Source: Pseudomonas sp. KU26590 (GTDB lineage Bacteria > Pseudomonadota > Gammaproteobacteria > Pseudomonadales > Pseudomonadaceae). From it: a stretch of DNA of 64,000 nucleotides. The notes beneath the pieces are model-generated. The model had not been told where the DNA came from. It worked only from the letters and a program-made list of their open reading frames with translations, and did not search any database. Positions 55,817 through 64,000 of the stretch are shown one piece after another; position 1 is the stretch's first letter; every line of letters starts with the position of its first letter. The stretch spans positions 5,211,501-5,275,500 of the forward strand of contig NZ_CP110644.1 of assembly GCF_026153515.1 (NCBI RefSeq). Reading direction: 5' to 3'. The position numbers and the translations under genes were made by a program.

Positions 55817-56464
55817 ATGAGCGATTTGACGTTACGCCGAACCATCCTGGACGAGCTTGAGTTTTTACCCCACATCGATGCCGCCGCCATTGGTGTGTCC
55901 ATCGAAAACGGCGTCGTGATCCTGAGTGGTCATGTAGGGACCTACGCTGAAAAGATCGCCGCAGAGCGGGCCGTCAAGCGCGTCAAGGGGGTGCGGGCTG
56001 TCGCCGAAGAACTGAAAGTACGCGCGACAACGGCAGGGGGTTTTGGTGACGAGGTGACGGCTTCGCGGTGCCTGGACCTGCTGCGCTGGAATACCGTGGT
56101 CCCGGACGAACAAATACAGGTCAAGGTGCAGCAGGGTTGGGTGACGCTTGAGGGCGATGTGGAGTGGCAATATCAGAAAGAGGCTGCGCAAAACGCAATA
56201 CAGAAACTGGACGGCGTCGTGGGCCTTAACAACCTGCTGGTCATAAAACCCAAAGCCGACGTGCAAGACATCAAGCGGCTGATCGAAGAAGCGCTGGGAA
56301 GAAGCTCGGACCTGGACTTGACCAAAATCCGTGTCTCCGCAGACGGTAATCAAGTCAAGCTTGAGGGCTCCGTTCACCGATGGCTTGAACGTAAAGCGGT
56401 CGAGCATGCTGCCTGGGCCGTACCTGGCGTCAAGAACGTAGAAAACCATCTGCTCATCACCTGA
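55817..56464 (+). CDS. BON-domain protein (three BON repeats)
   Basis: The protein has 215 residues from MSDLTLRRTILDELEFLPHID, with an AGAGGA ribosome site. Three BON domains occupy about 3-70, 78-145 and 148-215; each has the V-x-L-x-G-x-V core (VVILSGHVGTY; WVTLEGDVEWQ; QVKLEGSVHRW). No signal peptide is visible, so it is probably cytoplasmic, unlike OsmY. BON proteins bind membranes or phospholipids and are linked to osmotic and other stress. The frame extends upstream to 55664 but overlaps the channel gene. Confidence 0.88.
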   Translation: MSDLTLRRTILDELEFLPHIDAAAIGVSIENGVVILSGHVGTYAEKIAAERAVKRVKGVRAVAEELKVRATTAGGFGDEVTASRCLDLLRWNTVVPDEQIQVKVQQGWVTLEGDVEWQYQKEAAQNAIQKLDGVVGLNNLLVIKPKADVQDIKRLIEEALGRSSDLDLTKIRVSADGNQVKLEGSVHRWLERKAVEHAAWAVPGVKNVENHLLIT

Positions 56465-56605
56465 AGGGGTGATGCATGCCGTTGCCTGCTGGTGTGGATG
56501 CTGCGCAGAGGCGGGCGTCGCAGCAGCGCTGTCAGAACGTCGCCGTGCCCAGGCCAACGTGCATCCTGCGCAAAGCCACCCCGGAGACAAGGGCTTTCTT
56601 CAGGC

Positions 56606-56650
56606 AAAAAAAAATCTGGAAATCCGCATTTTCATGGGCCTTCCAGATTT
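56606..56650 (-). terminator. terminator downstream of tRNA-Lys
   Basis: AAATCTGGAA (56612-56621) and TTCCAGATTT (56641-56650) form a 10-bp stem with a 19-base loop. A run of A on the left becomes a T-tract in the minus transcript. Confidence 0.75.
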
Positions 56651-56656
56651 TCGAAA

Positions 56657-56732
56657 TGGTGGGTCGTGTGGGATTCGAACCTACGACCAATTGGTTAAAA
56701 GCCAACTGCTCTACCAACTGAGCTAACGACCC
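56657..56732 (-). tRNA. tRNA-Lys (anticodon TTT)
   Basis: The 76-base gene reads GGGTCGTTAGCTCAGTTGG at its 5' end, has the anticodon loop CTTTTAA, a T-loop GGTTCGAATCC and an encoded CCA. It lies between queC and the stress island, in the same direction as queC. Confidence 0.96.
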
Positions 56733-56795
56733 GCTTCGTTGTGGCGCGTATATTACTGATATTTCACAGTAATTCAACACCCAAGCGAAAATAAT

Positions 56796-57470
56796 TTAAA
56801 AATAACGCGTCGGATCCGTCACACCCGCTGCAGCGAAGCCCTCAGCGCGCAAGCGGCAGCTGTCGCATTTTCCGCACGCACGTCCCTGCTCGTCGGCCTG
56901 ATAGCAGGAAACCGTCAACCCGTAATCCACACCAAGACGCGTACCGGCTTTGACGATATCGGCCTTGCTCAGCATCTGCAGCGGCGCCTGAATCGTGAAG
57001 CCCTGCCCTTCAACGCCAGCCTTGGTGGCGAGATTGGCCATGCGCTCGAACGACTCGACAAATTCCGGACGGCAATCCGGATAGCCGGAATAATCTACGG
57101 CGTTAACACCAATGAAGATGTCGCGGGCACCAAGCACTTCGGCCCAGCCAAGTGCGAGAGAGAGGAAAACGGTATTGCGCGCCGGCACGTAGGTCACCGG
57201 AATGCCCTCGCCCGGCGCTTCCGGCACCGCGATGCTGCTGTCAGTCAGTGCGGACCCGCCGATGCCGTTGAGGTTAAGGCCGATAACCTTGTGTTCGACC
57301 ACGCCCATGTCCGCCGCTACACGCTCCGCCGCCTGCAGCTCGGCGCGATGCCGTTGGCCGTAGTCGAAGCTCATGGTGTAGCAGAGGAAGCCGTCGGCCT
57401 TGGCCATCGCCACCACAGTGGCCGAATCCAGCCCGCCGGACAGCAGGATTACCGCTCTTTTCTCAGTCAT
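56796..57470 (-). CDS. queC: 7-cyano-7-deazaguanine synthase
   Basis: QueC converts carboxydeazaguanine to preQ0 with ATP and ammonia in queuosine synthesis. The protein has 224 residues from [20 protein letters not shown], which contains the PP-loop SGGLDS. The zinc site is in the C-terminal cysteines ([18 protein letters not shown]). The start at MTEK is preferred to an ATG 15 bp upstream that overlaps the queE stop. It follows queE directly. Confidence 0.95.
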   Translation of the reverse strand: MTEKRAVILLSGGLDSATVVAMAKADGFLCYTMSFDYGQRHRAELQAAERVAADMGVVEHKVIGLNLNGIGGSALTDSSIAVPEAPGEGIPVTYVPARNTVFLSLALGWAEVLGARDIFIGVNAVDYSGYPDCRPEFVESFERMANLATKAGVEGQGFTIQAPLQMLSKADIVKAGTRLGVDYGLTVSCYQADEQGRACGKCDSCRLRAEGFAAAGVTDPTRYF

Positions 57471-57485
57471 CGATTGCTCACTCAT

Positions 57486-58133
57486 TCAGCGCCCCGGCTC
57501 GTCGTTCCAGAGGATTTTATGCAACTGCAATTGCAGGCGCACCGGGAGGTTGTCGGCAACGATCCAGTCGGCCAGGTCTCTGACGTTCAGATCGCGATGG
57601 ACAGGTGAAAACAGCACTTCGCCGGCGCGACGGTCGAGACCGTACTGAATGATCTTCGAGACGGCCCAGTCGTAGTCTTCACGCGAACAAATGACAAATT
57701 TGATCTGGTCGTTGGCCGTGAGCAGCTCGATATTTTCGTATCGGTTGCGCGCCACTTCTTTTGAACCTGGGGTTTTCAGGTCGACGACACGGCTCACACG
57801 GGAATCGACTTTCGAGATGTCCAGCGCGCCGCTGGTCTCCAGAGAAACCTCGTAGCCCGCGTCACACAGCCGCTGAAGCAAAGGAATGGCGTTCGGCTGA
57901 GCCAGGGGCTCACCACCTGTGACGCAGACATAGCGCGGGCGATAGCTGGCAACTTGCTCCATCAACGAGTCGAGGGTCTGGATGGTTCCGCCAGTGAAGG
58001 CGTATTCGCTGTCGCAATAACCGCAACGCAACGGGCAGCCGGTGAGCCGCACGAAAACGGTAGGCAAGCCTGCCGTGCGCGTTTCACCCTGCAGAGAGTA
58101 GAAAACTTCGGTGATGCGTAGTGTGTCTTGCAT
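57486..58133 (-). CDS. queE: 7-carboxy-7-deazaguanine synthase
   Basis: QueE is a radical-SAM enzyme of queuosine synthesis. The protein has 215 residues from MQDTLRITEVFYSLQGE. The cluster motif is C-x3-C-x2-C (GCPLRCGYCDSEYAF, about 27-41), and TGGEPLAQP follows. The longer frame to 58166 lacks family similarity. It is upstream of queC and overlaps its possible first ATG, so the two form an operon behind cpoB. Confidence 0.95.
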   Translation of the reverse strand: MQDTLRITEVFYSLQGETRTAGLPTVFVRLTGCPLRCGYCDSEYAFTGGTIQTLDSLMEQVASYRPRYVCVTGGEPLAQPNAIPLLQRLCDAGYEVSLETSGALDISKVDSRVSRVVDLKTPGSKEVARNRYENIELLTANDQIKFVICSREDYDWAVSKIIQYGLDRRAGEVLFSPVHRDLNVRDLADWIVADNLPVRLQLQLHKILWNDEPGR

Positions 58134-58256
58134 AGGGGCCACGGGCGTAACGGCTAAACAGGCCATCCGCCTCCGTCAGGCACTTCTGTACACCCTGCAC
58201 ACGCAGAATCCACAGAAGCGTAATCAATACCGGAATTTCGGGGGCGGAATTCTAAC

Positions 58257-58286
58257 GAAGAAAGCCGCGCAATGCGCGGCTTTCTT
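58257..58286. terminator. rho-independent terminator between cpoB and queE
   Basis: The perfect 10-bp stem AAAGCCGCGC-AAT-GCGCGGCTTT is flanked by A and T residues. It ends the tol-pal-cpoB unit on the minus strand. Confidence 0.85.
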
Positions 58287-58312
58287 GAATCAGCGGTCAG
58301 ATTGACTGGCAA

Positions 58313-59131
58313 TCAGAGACGCTGCAGGTCCCGCTGAGCCAACTGAGCGGCCGAAGTGCCCGGATACTGAGCAACGACTTGCTGAAGGATGCCCTTCACT
58401 TTGTCGGTGTGACCCAGGCGACGTTCGACATCCGCCAGCTTGTACAAGGAGTCAGGCACTTTGGCGTGCTTTGGGTAAAGCTGACTGACCTTTGCAAAGG
58501 CCTGACCGGCACCTTGAAGGTCGCCCTTGGCCAGATTCACTTCGCCCAGCCAGTATTGGGCGTTGCCCGCGTACTGGCTGTTCGGGTATTTGCGCAGGAA
58601 TGCCGCAAACGCCTGACTGGCCTTGTCGAAATCCTTCGCCTTGATCAAGTCGAAAGCAGCGTCGTAATAGAGCTTTTCTTTCGCTGGGTCACCGGGCTCG
58701 CTGCTCGCCTGAGGCGCTTGAGCGGCGGGTGACACGGGTGCTCCGCCGGCATTGGCGCCGCCGTCGGAAGCAGAATTGTTGGCAGCTGATGGGGCAGATG
58801 CGCCGCCAGCTCCGATACGGGAGTCGAGATCTTTGTAGCGATCCAGCGCTTCTTGCTTCATCTGCTGGATATCGTTCTGCTGGACTTCCACTATTCCGCG
58901 CAAACGCGAAATTTCGTCCTGCATTTGCTGCAATTGCATGAACAGCTGACCTTGCGCCGAAGGCGCGGCCGTAGCCGCACCTCCGGCGTAGGCGCCAGAC
59001 GTACCATAACCCGATGGCGGATAACTGCTACCAGCAGAGCCAGAGTTGTCATCGACCACAGGAACCGCACCCATCGCTGCAAGAGGAAGGGTGAGAGCCA
59101 AAACGGTTAGAGCACGTCGGCACGTTCGCAT
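58313..59131 (-). CDS. cpoB: cell division coordinator CpoB (YbgF)
   Basis: The 272-residue periplasmic protein has a signal peptide (about 1-21, ending AAMGA), a Gly/Ser/Ala-rich segment, a coiled coil (about 60-100, LQQMQDEISRLRGIVEVQQNDI) that trimerises, a flexible linker, and C-terminal TPR repeats (about 155-270; YDAAFDLIKAKDFDKASQAF). CpoB links peptidoglycan synthesis with Tol-Pal-driven outer-membrane constriction. It is the last gene of the tol-pal set and lies 6 bp after pal. Confidence 0.94.
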   Translation of the reverse strand: MRTCRRALTVLALTLPLAAMGAVPVVDDNSGSAGSSYPPSGYGTSGAYAGGAATAAPSAQGQLFMQLQQMQDEISRLRGIVEVQQNDIQQMKQEALDRYKDLDSRIGAGGASAPSAANNSASDGGANAGGAPVSPAAQAPQASSEPGDPAKEKLYYDAAFDLIKAKDFDKASQAFAAFLRKYPNSQYAGNAQYWLGEVNLAKGDLQGAGQAFAKVSQLYPKHAKVPDSLYKLADVERRLGHTDKVKGILQQVVAQYPGTSAAQLAQRDLQRL

Positions 59132-59137
59132 GTCAAA

Positions 59138-59641
59138 TTACTTACGCAGTTCGACGCGACGGTTTTGAGCCCACGATTGCTCGTCGTTACCGGTAGCAAC
59201 TGGACGCTCTTCACCGTAGGAAACGAGTTCCAGCTGAGCTGGCGAAACGCCTTGCAGAACCAGGTAGCGTTGAACGGCTTTCGCACGACGCTCGCCCAGT
59301 GCCAGGTTGTATTCGCGAGTACCGCGTTCGTCGGTGTTGCCTTCCAGAACTACGCGAGCGCCGTTGGCTTTCAGGTCTTTGGCGTGAACGTCCAGAGCGC
59401 GCATGGCTTCTGGTTTCAGGTCAGAACTGTCGTATTCGAAGTAGAAAGTGGTGATAGCGCGCAGAGCAGCTTCTTCGCTCAGGCTGCCGTCAACAGCGCC
59501 AGAGTTAGCGCCGTAACCAGCGTTAGGATCTACAGCAGCGCCGCCAGCACCGGCATTGTCGCCGCCTTTGGACGAGCAACCTACAGCTACAGCCATGGCC
59601 AGAGCCAGCGCAGCAAATTTACCAAACTTCAGCATTTCCAT
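59138..59641 (-). CDS. pal: peptidoglycan-associated lipoprotein Pal
   Basis: The protein has 167 residues from [22 protein letters not shown], a lipoprotein signal with the lipidated cysteine at about 22. The OmpA-like domain (about 60-165) has [34 protein letters not shown] and the peptidoglycan-binding Asp and Arg in NRRVEL. Pal anchors the outer membrane to peptidoglycan and binds TolB. The frame to 59680 has an earlier ATG but the lipoprotein start is clear. Confidence 0.97.
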   Translation of the reverse strand: MEMLKFGKFAALALAMAVAVGCSSKGGDNAGAGGAAVDPNAGYGANSGAVDGSLSEEAALRAITTFYFEYDSSDLKPEAMRALDVHAKDLKANGARVVLEGNTDERGTREYNLALGERRAKAVQRYLVLQGVSPAQLELVSYGEERPVATGNDEQSWAQNRRVELRK

Positions 59642-59694
59642 CGTAAAACTCCTAATGAACCCCAAGTGTGTTAAGTACAACGTAAAGCGCCGCG

Positions 59695-60996
59695 TCAGTT
59701 CAGGTAAGGGGACCAGGAAGGTTCTCTGACTTCGCCTTGAGCGGTAGGAAGCGGGAGCCTTACGCGTCCGTTGATGGACACGAGCATCAAGACTCCCCGG
59801 CCCTGCTGGCGGGTGGCGTAGATTACCATGGTGCCGTTAGGCGCAACAGTAGGCGACTCATCAAGGTTGCTGTCTGTGAGGATTTTTACGCTACCGCGCT
59901 GCAAATCCTGAGCTGCGACCTTGAAGTTAGTGAAGCCATCTTGACGATGGATCATCACCAGAGTCTTTTCATCCGCCGATAACTTAGGGTTGGCATTGTA
60001 GTTACCGATGAAAGTAACGCGCTCTGCCCCTCCGCCATTAATATTGGTTTTATAGATTTGTGGCTTGCCGCCACGGTCAGACGTGAAATAAATCGTGGAG
60101 CCGTCTTTACCGAAGAACGGTTCTGTATCGATGGAGGAATCGTTGGTCACGCGTGACAGCTGACGCGACGCGAGATTCATCACATAGATTTCCGGGTTGC
60201 CATCTTTCGACAGCACCATCGCCAGCTTGGTGCCATCCGGGGACCACGCAGGCGCGCCGTTCAGGCCTTCGAAGTTGGTGATCTGCTCGCGACGACCGGT
60301 GTCGATGTGCTGAACGAAGATGCGCGGACGCTTCTGTTCAAAAGACACATAGGCAATACGCTTGCCGTCTGGCGCAAAGCGCGGCGACAGGATCGGCTCA
60401 CGGGATTGCAGCAGCGTCACCGCGCGGGCGCCATCGTAGTCAGAACGCTGGAGCGTGTAACGCGTGTTGTCAGTCGAGAAACGTTCTGCAGTCACGTACA
60501 GCATGCGGGTGGAAAACGCGCCCTTGATGCCAGTCAGTTTCTCGAACGACTGGTCAGCAATGTAGTGCGACATGTCACGCAGCTGGTCGGCGGTGCCCGA
60601 AACGTTGCCGGTCAGAACCTGTTGCTCGGTGGCCACGTTGAACAGCGCGTATTGAACCTGAAGGCGACCGCCCGAAGGCACGATGCTACCGACCATGACG
60701 TACTGGGCGCCCAGCGCTTTCCAGTCACGGAAGATGACTTCGCTGGCCTGGCTCGGCTGGCTGATCATGTTTTCCTTTGGAATCGGCGAGTAGTAGCCCG
60801 AGTTCTGCAGGTCGTTGCCAATGATCTTGGCCATGTCTTCCGGCAGCACGCTGCCGCCTTGCAGGCCAAACGGCACGACTGCAATAGGCGTGGCGCGGTC
60901 GCTGCCGCTGGTTACCAGAATGTTCTTTTCGTCGGCAGCGGCGAAACCCGCTGCGCAACACAGAACGACAAGCATTCCTCGAAGAAGGTTAATCAC
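59695..60996 (-). CDS. tolB: Tol-Pal system protein TolB
   Basis: The 433-residue periplasmic protein has a signal peptide (about 1-22, ending AAGFAAA), an N-terminal domain (about 25-165) and a six-bladed WD40-like propeller (about 170-430) with repeats such as [32 protein letters not shown] and [10 protein letters not shown]. TolB couples the TolA-TolQ-TolR motor to Pal. The start overlaps the tolA stop by 4 bp. Confidence 0.96.
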   Translation of the reverse strand: MINLLRGMLVVLCCAAGFAAADEKNILVTSGSDRATPIAVVPFGLQGGSVLPEDMAKIIGNDLQNSGYYSPIPKENMISQPSQASEVIFRDWKALGAQYVMVGSIVPSGGRLQVQYALFNVATEQQVLTGNVSGTADQLRDMSHYIADQSFEKLTGIKGAFSTRMLYVTAERFSTDNTRYTLQRSDYDGARAVTLLQSREPILSPRFAPDGKRIAYVSFEQKRPRIFVQHIDTGRREQITNFEGLNGAPAWSPDGTKLAMVLSKDGNPEIYVMNLASRQLSRVTNDSSIDTEPFFGKDGSTIYFTSDRGGKPQIYKTNINGGGAERVTFIGNYNANPKLSADEKTLVMIHRQDGFTNFKVAAQDLQRGSVKILTDSNLDESPTVAPNGTMVIYATRQQGRGVLMLVSINGRVRLPLPTAQGEVREPSWSPYLN

Positions 60997-62084
60997 AAGG
61001 CTAGGTCCTCAGGTGTGAATGTCATCTTGAATGAACGGTAAGGTGCGAAGTCCGAAGGCTTCATCCCCTGCATCTCTGTCAAACGACCAATATTCTTGAC
61101 CGCCGCTACTGCTGAACTGTCGAAAGGACCATCGCCGCTGGACTTGCTCACGTTGACCGAAGTCAAGGTGCCGTCCGGCAACATGTTGATCTGCAGGACG
61201 ACTGTCATGCCCTTGCGCGCGGAAGGTGGACGTGCCCAGCCTTCAGCCGCCCGAGAGCGAATCAAGTCATCGAAGCTGCCGGCCACTTCGTCGCCACGCT
61301 CATCGGCCAGTGCCTGTTGGCGTTCCGGCTTGTCGGAAAGCAGGTCGGCCAGTGCTTGCGCCTTCTTGTCTTCCGCTGATTTGCGAGCCGCATCCTGGGC
61401 TTTCTTCTTCGCGTCCTCGGTCGACTTCTTCTTGGCATCCTCAGCCGCTTTCTTCTTCGCGTCTTCGGCAGCCTTTTTCTTGGCGTCGTCCGCAGCCTGC
61501 TTCTTCGCGTCCTCGGCAGCCTGTTTCTTGGCTTCCTCGGCGGCCGCGCGCTTGGCGTCTTCCTCGGCTTTTTTCTTCGCGTCGTCTTCGGCTTTCTTCT
61601 TGGCTATATCAGCCAATTGTTTCTCTTCAGCGGTTTTCTTCGCGTCATCCGCTTTTTTGGCTTCGGCTTTCTTGGCGTCGTCCGCAGCTTTTTTTGCGTC
61701 ATCGGCTTTTTTGGCGTCGTCAGCTTTCTTTGCTTCCTCGGCCTTTTGCTCTTCGGCTTTTTGAGCGCTATCGGCTTTCTTTTGTTCCGCCGCCTTTACC
61801 GCCTCTTGCTCAACTTTTTTCTGCTCCATCTGCTCGACTTCGGTTTGTCGCGCAGCGGATTTCTTCGCCTCACCGGCCAGCTTCTGGTTGGTCTGGGTGG
61901 TTGCCTGACTTTTTGATTTCAACTGATAGAGCGTGGCCTGAACAATCGGCCTGGCTTCAGGAAGCTCGGGCGTCATTGCAAAGCTGACGAACAACAAACC
62001 AAAAATCAGGACGTGCAGTCCCACCGCCCAGACGGACGGCCAGAAGTAGCTTTCCGAGGCGGACGGCTCTCGAATCGGCTGCAT
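60993..62084 (-). CDS. tolA: cell envelope integrity protein TolA
   Basis: The 363-residue protein has a single N-terminal membrane anchor (about 14-38, ending LLFVSFAM) and a very long Lys/Ala/Glu/Asp helical domain II made of repeats such as [10 protein letters not shown] (about 70-250). The C-terminal globular domain III (about 262-363) contains [21 protein letters not shown]. It spans the periplasm and transmits proton-motive force from TolQR to TolB-Pal. tolR stop and tolA start overlap. The repeat array makes the DNA locally repetitive. Confidence 0.96.
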   Translation of the reverse strand: MQPIREPSASESYFWPSVWAVGLHVLIFGLLFVSFAMTPELPEARPIVQATLYQLKSKSQATTQTNQKLAGEAKKSAARQTEVEQMEQKKVEQEAVKAAEQKKADSAQKAEEQKAEEAKKADDAKKADDAKKAADDAKKAEAKKADDAKKTAEEKQLADIAKKKAEDDAKKKAEEDAKRAAAEEAKKQAAEDAKKQAADDAKKKAAEDAKKKAAEDAKKKSTEDAKKKAQDAARKSAEDKKAQALADLLSDKPERQQALADERGDEVAGSFDDLIRSRAAEGWARPPSARKGMTVVLQINMLPDGTLTSVNVSKSSGDGPFDSSAVAAVKNIGRLTEMQGMKPSDFAPYRSFKMTFTPEDLAL

Positions 62085-62548
62085 CAGGGGGCCTCGGTAA
62101 TCAAACCAACGTTCCCGACCCCGGCCTTCTGCAACCCGCCCATCGTGCCCATGACGGCGCCGTAGTCGACCGTCTTGTCGCCACGGATGAACACTTGAGT
62201 CTGCTTGCCGGCCTCACGACCGGCCGCAATGATTTTGGTCACTGCGCTGGTCAGTTGCGGCAAGGTCATCGCCTTGTCCATTTGCTTGTCGGTGTCGACT
62301 TCGCTGCCAAGGTTCCAGTAGTAGGTCTTGTCAGCCTTGATCGAGATCGTCAGGACCTGATTGTTGTTGTCCTGCGGCAAAGCCTCGCTGGAGACCTTGG
62401 GCAGATCAACTTTCACGCCCTGGTTGATCATCGGAGCCGTCACCATGAAGATGACCAGCAGCACCAGCATCACGTCGATGTACGGCACCACGTTCATTTC
62501 GGCGACCGGCTTGCGCTTGTTGCGTCGGCCGCGAGCGATTAAAGCCAT
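62084..62548 (-). CDS. tolR: Tol-Pal proton channel subunit TolR
   Basis: This 154-residue ExbD/TolR-family protein has one membrane helix (about 20-42, VVPYIDVMLVLLVIFMVTAP) with the proton-carrying Asp at about 26, and a periplasmic domain with VFIRGDKTVDYGAVMGTMGGLQKAGV. It forms the motor with TolQ. It is 14 bp from tolQ and overlaps tolA. Confidence 0.96.
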   Translation of the reverse strand: MALIARGRRNKRKPVAEMNVVPYIDVMLVLLVIFMVTAPMINQGVKVDLPKVSSEALPQDNNNQVLTISIKADKTYYWNLGSEVDTDKQMDKAMTLPQLTSAVTKIIAAGREAGKQTQVFIRGDKTVDYGAVMGTMGGLQKAGVGNVGLITEAP

Positions 62549-62562
62549 TGGGAAATACCTGC

Positions 62563-63258
62563 TTATTCTTCGCTGGTGTGCACTTTACGGTGCAGGATCG
62601 CCTGGAACTCGTCGGCGAATGTGTAGTAACGACCGATCAGGTTCTCGCCACGAGCGGCGAAACGGTTGTAAGCGATGACCGCAGGGATCGCTGCGAACAG
62701 GCCGATGGCGGTGGCAATCAACGCTTCGGCGATACCCGGTGCAACGGTGGCCAGGGTGGCCTGCTGCGCAGTGGCCAGACCGCGGAAGGAGTTCATGATC
62801 CCCCAGACGGTACCGAACAGACCGACGTATGGGCTGGTAGAACCCACGGTTGCCAGAAATGGCAGGCTCTGCTCGAGTTTTTCTTCTTCACGGGAGATCG
62901 CGACGCGCATGGCGCGTGCAACACCTTCCATGACGGCGTCTGGATCAACGCCCGCCTGCTGACGCAGACGGGAAAATTCCTTGAAGCCCGCGCGGAAGAT
63001 CTGCTCAACGCCTGAGTCCGGATCCGGGTTGCTGCCAGCCTGACGGTAGAGCTTGGACAAATCGATGCCTGACCAGAAGCGCTCCTCAAAGCTCTCCAGT
63101 GCCCGACGTCCGGCGCGCAGCATGGCGCTGCGCTGAAAAATCATGACCCACGAGGTGACCGAGGCGGCCACCAGGATCAGCATCACCAACTGCACAACCA
63201 CGCTGGCATTGCTGACCAAACTCCACATGGAGGAATGGTCGACGACGTTAGCTTCCAC
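62563..63258 (-). CDS. tolQ: Tol-Pal proton channel subunit TolQ
   Basis: The protein has 231 residues from a GTG at 63258 ([19 protein letters not shown]), preceded by GGAGATACAGC; this matches known Pseudomonas TolQ starts better than the longer ATG frame, which lies inside ybgC. It has three membrane helices (about 17-38, 137-157, 172-194) with [14 protein letters not shown]. It drives TolA using the proton gradient. It overlaps the end of ybgC by 11 bp. Confidence 0.95.
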   Translation of the reverse strand: MEANVVDHSSMWSLVSNASVVVQLVMLILVAASVTSWVMIFQRSAMLRAGRRALESFEERFWSGIDLSKLYRQAGSNPDPDSGVEQIFRAGFKEFSRLRQQAGVDPDAVMEGVARAMRVAISREEEKLEQSLPFLATVGSTSPYVGLFGTVWGIMNSFRGLATAQQATLATVAPGIAEALIATAIGLFAAIPAVIAYNRFAARGENLIGRYYTFADEFQAILHRKVHTSEE

Positions 63259-63718
63259 GCTGTATCTCCTGCTCTGAATGTGTACCCGCGCCGCCCTGCC
63301 CGGCAAAGGCCGTGCGCAGAGCTTCGGGAATGGCCCGGGGTTTCAAACTGTCGGCGCGCACACACGCCACCAAAAACTGCCCTTCACAGAGCAGCACATC
63401 ATCCGCAGCCCGCCTGACCTGTTGCTGAAAGCGCAGGCTGGCGCGGTTCAATTCGATTACTTCGGCGCTGATCAGCAGTTCGTCATCCAGCCGCGCGGGC
63501 TTGTGATAGCGAGCCTCGCTTGAATGCACGACAAACAACAGGTTCTCGATACCCGCCATTGCGGATTGGGCAAAGCCCAGTTCCCGCAGTCGCTCGGTTC
63601 GAGCCCGCTCCATGAATTTCAGGTAATTGACGTAGTAAACGATGCCGCCGGCATCGGTGTCCTCGTAATAAACGCGACAACGATGTGCGAACGACTGAGC
63701 CCCGTTTTGCGCGCGCAT
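63248..63718 (-). CDS. ybgC: acyl-CoA thioesterase YbgC
   Basis: The 156-residue hotdog-fold thioesterase has the catalytic-region motif [26 protein letters not shown] (about 17-42) with the conserved Asp. It hydrolyses acyl-CoA and is found first in tol-pal operons. Its stop lies inside tolQ's start region. It is separated from the ruvB end by 136 bp. Confidence 0.95.
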   Translation of the reverse strand: MRAQNGAQSFAHRCRVYYEDTDAGGIVYYVNYLKFMERARTERLRELGFAQSAMAGIENLLFVVHSSEARYHKPARLDDELLISAEVIELNRASLRFQQQVRRAADDVLLCEGQFLVACVRADSLKPRAIPEALRTAFAGQGGAGTHSEQEIQRGS

Positions 63719-63854
63719 ACTCTAGTGCTTACTCCTCAGGTTGCCAATCCGGCCAGGCAACTGTTTTCACTGTTTTTTCTGCCAGCAGCACATCACGTTG
63801 CGGTGACTGCCCGTCTGACCATCAAACACCCGAATAAATCGGTTGATCGTGCAT

Positions 63855-64000
63855 TTATTCGTCAGGGTCTTCGACCGGCTCATCAATCACCACCCGGTCG
63901 CCCATCCGCGAGGGAATGTTCAGACCGAAGTGCAGATACGCATGCCGCGTGACCATGCGGCCGCGAGGTGTGCGCATCATATAGCCTTGCTGTATCAAAT
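63855..64000 (-). CDS. ruvB: Holliday junction helicase RuvB, C-terminal end (partial)
   Basis: The 3' end of a minus-strand gene runs off the right edge. The 48 codons read [27 protein letters not shown] and end in DEPVEDPDE followed by TAA. This matches the RuvB C-terminal winged-helix end, and ruvB-ybgC-tolQ is the standard order in pseudomonads. No frameshift is visible in this part. Confidence 0.9.
   Translation of the reverse strand, partial: LIQQGYMMRTPRGRMVTRHAYLHFGLNIPSRMGDRVVIDEPVEDPDE

Noticed and set aside
61096..61764. 222-codon Ser/Ala/Phe-rich plus-strand frame
   Set aside because: It is the complement of the Lys/Ala repeats of tolA; low complexity explains the open frame.

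Overview
The window is a chromosomal segment of a Pseudomonas. The order dapA-bamC-MBL hydrolase-purC-tRNA-Ser, the tol-pal-cpoB-queE-queC-tRNA-Lys block beside ybgC and ruvB, a REP-type inverted repeat and the protein sequences all fit that genus. A near-perfect HrpL-type hrp box in front of a harpin-like gene suggests a plant-associated lineage with a type III secretion system, perhaps related to the P. syringae group; the species is inferred.

Region 1 (0.1-11 kb) is an exopolysaccharide locus. On the minus strand lie a Wzc-type tyrosine autokinase, a polymerase/ligase-like membrane protein, a GT4 glycosyltransferase, an acyltransferase, a flippase, an outer-membrane barrel and a short Wza-like export protein; four of these overlap by about 4 bp. 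A bifunctional mannose-1-phosphate guanylyltransferase/mannose-6-phosphate isomerase is divergent. Region 2 (11.3-24.5 kb) is mostly core genome: tRNA-Ser(CGA), purC, an MBL hydrolase, bamC, dapA, gcvR, bcp, an AI-2E-family permease, a TusA-like protein, a BepA-like protease, nadA, an ABC exporter, and a NemR-like repressor with a DJ-1/PfpI gene that share operator-like sites.

Region 3 (24.7-43.4 kb) is accessory and mosaic. It carries a Ca-binding protein made of alginate-epimerase-like R modules without a catalytic domain, an aldehyde dehydrogenase with an XRE regulator, and a decayed remnant of a chemoreceptor gene. It also has an alginate-lyase-family protein, an AraC regulator, two unknown small proteins, a soluble FIST chemoreceptor, a LysR regulator divergent from a YagU/cupin/SMP-30 set, a membrane chemoreceptor, a Ser-rich FlxA-like protein, and the hrp-box-driven harpin-like gene.

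Region 4 (43.5-56.5 kb) looks like a low-oxygen energy and stress island. It has ornithine decarboxylase, acetate kinase, class I aldolase, alcohol dehydrogenase, phosphoketolase, two UspE-like proteins, an FNR/Anr paralogue, a K+ channel and a BON protein. Anr/FNR-type boxes lie about 103-110 bp upstream of three of its genes. Phosphoketolase plus acetate kinase would make ATP from sugar phosphates while the dehydrogenase recycles NADH.

Region 5 (56.6-64 kb) is core: tRNA-Lys(TTT), queC, queE, cpoB, pal, tolB, tolA, tolR, tolQ, ybgC and the 3' end of ruvB. Genes were identified by reading motifs and protein sequence only; no database search was run.
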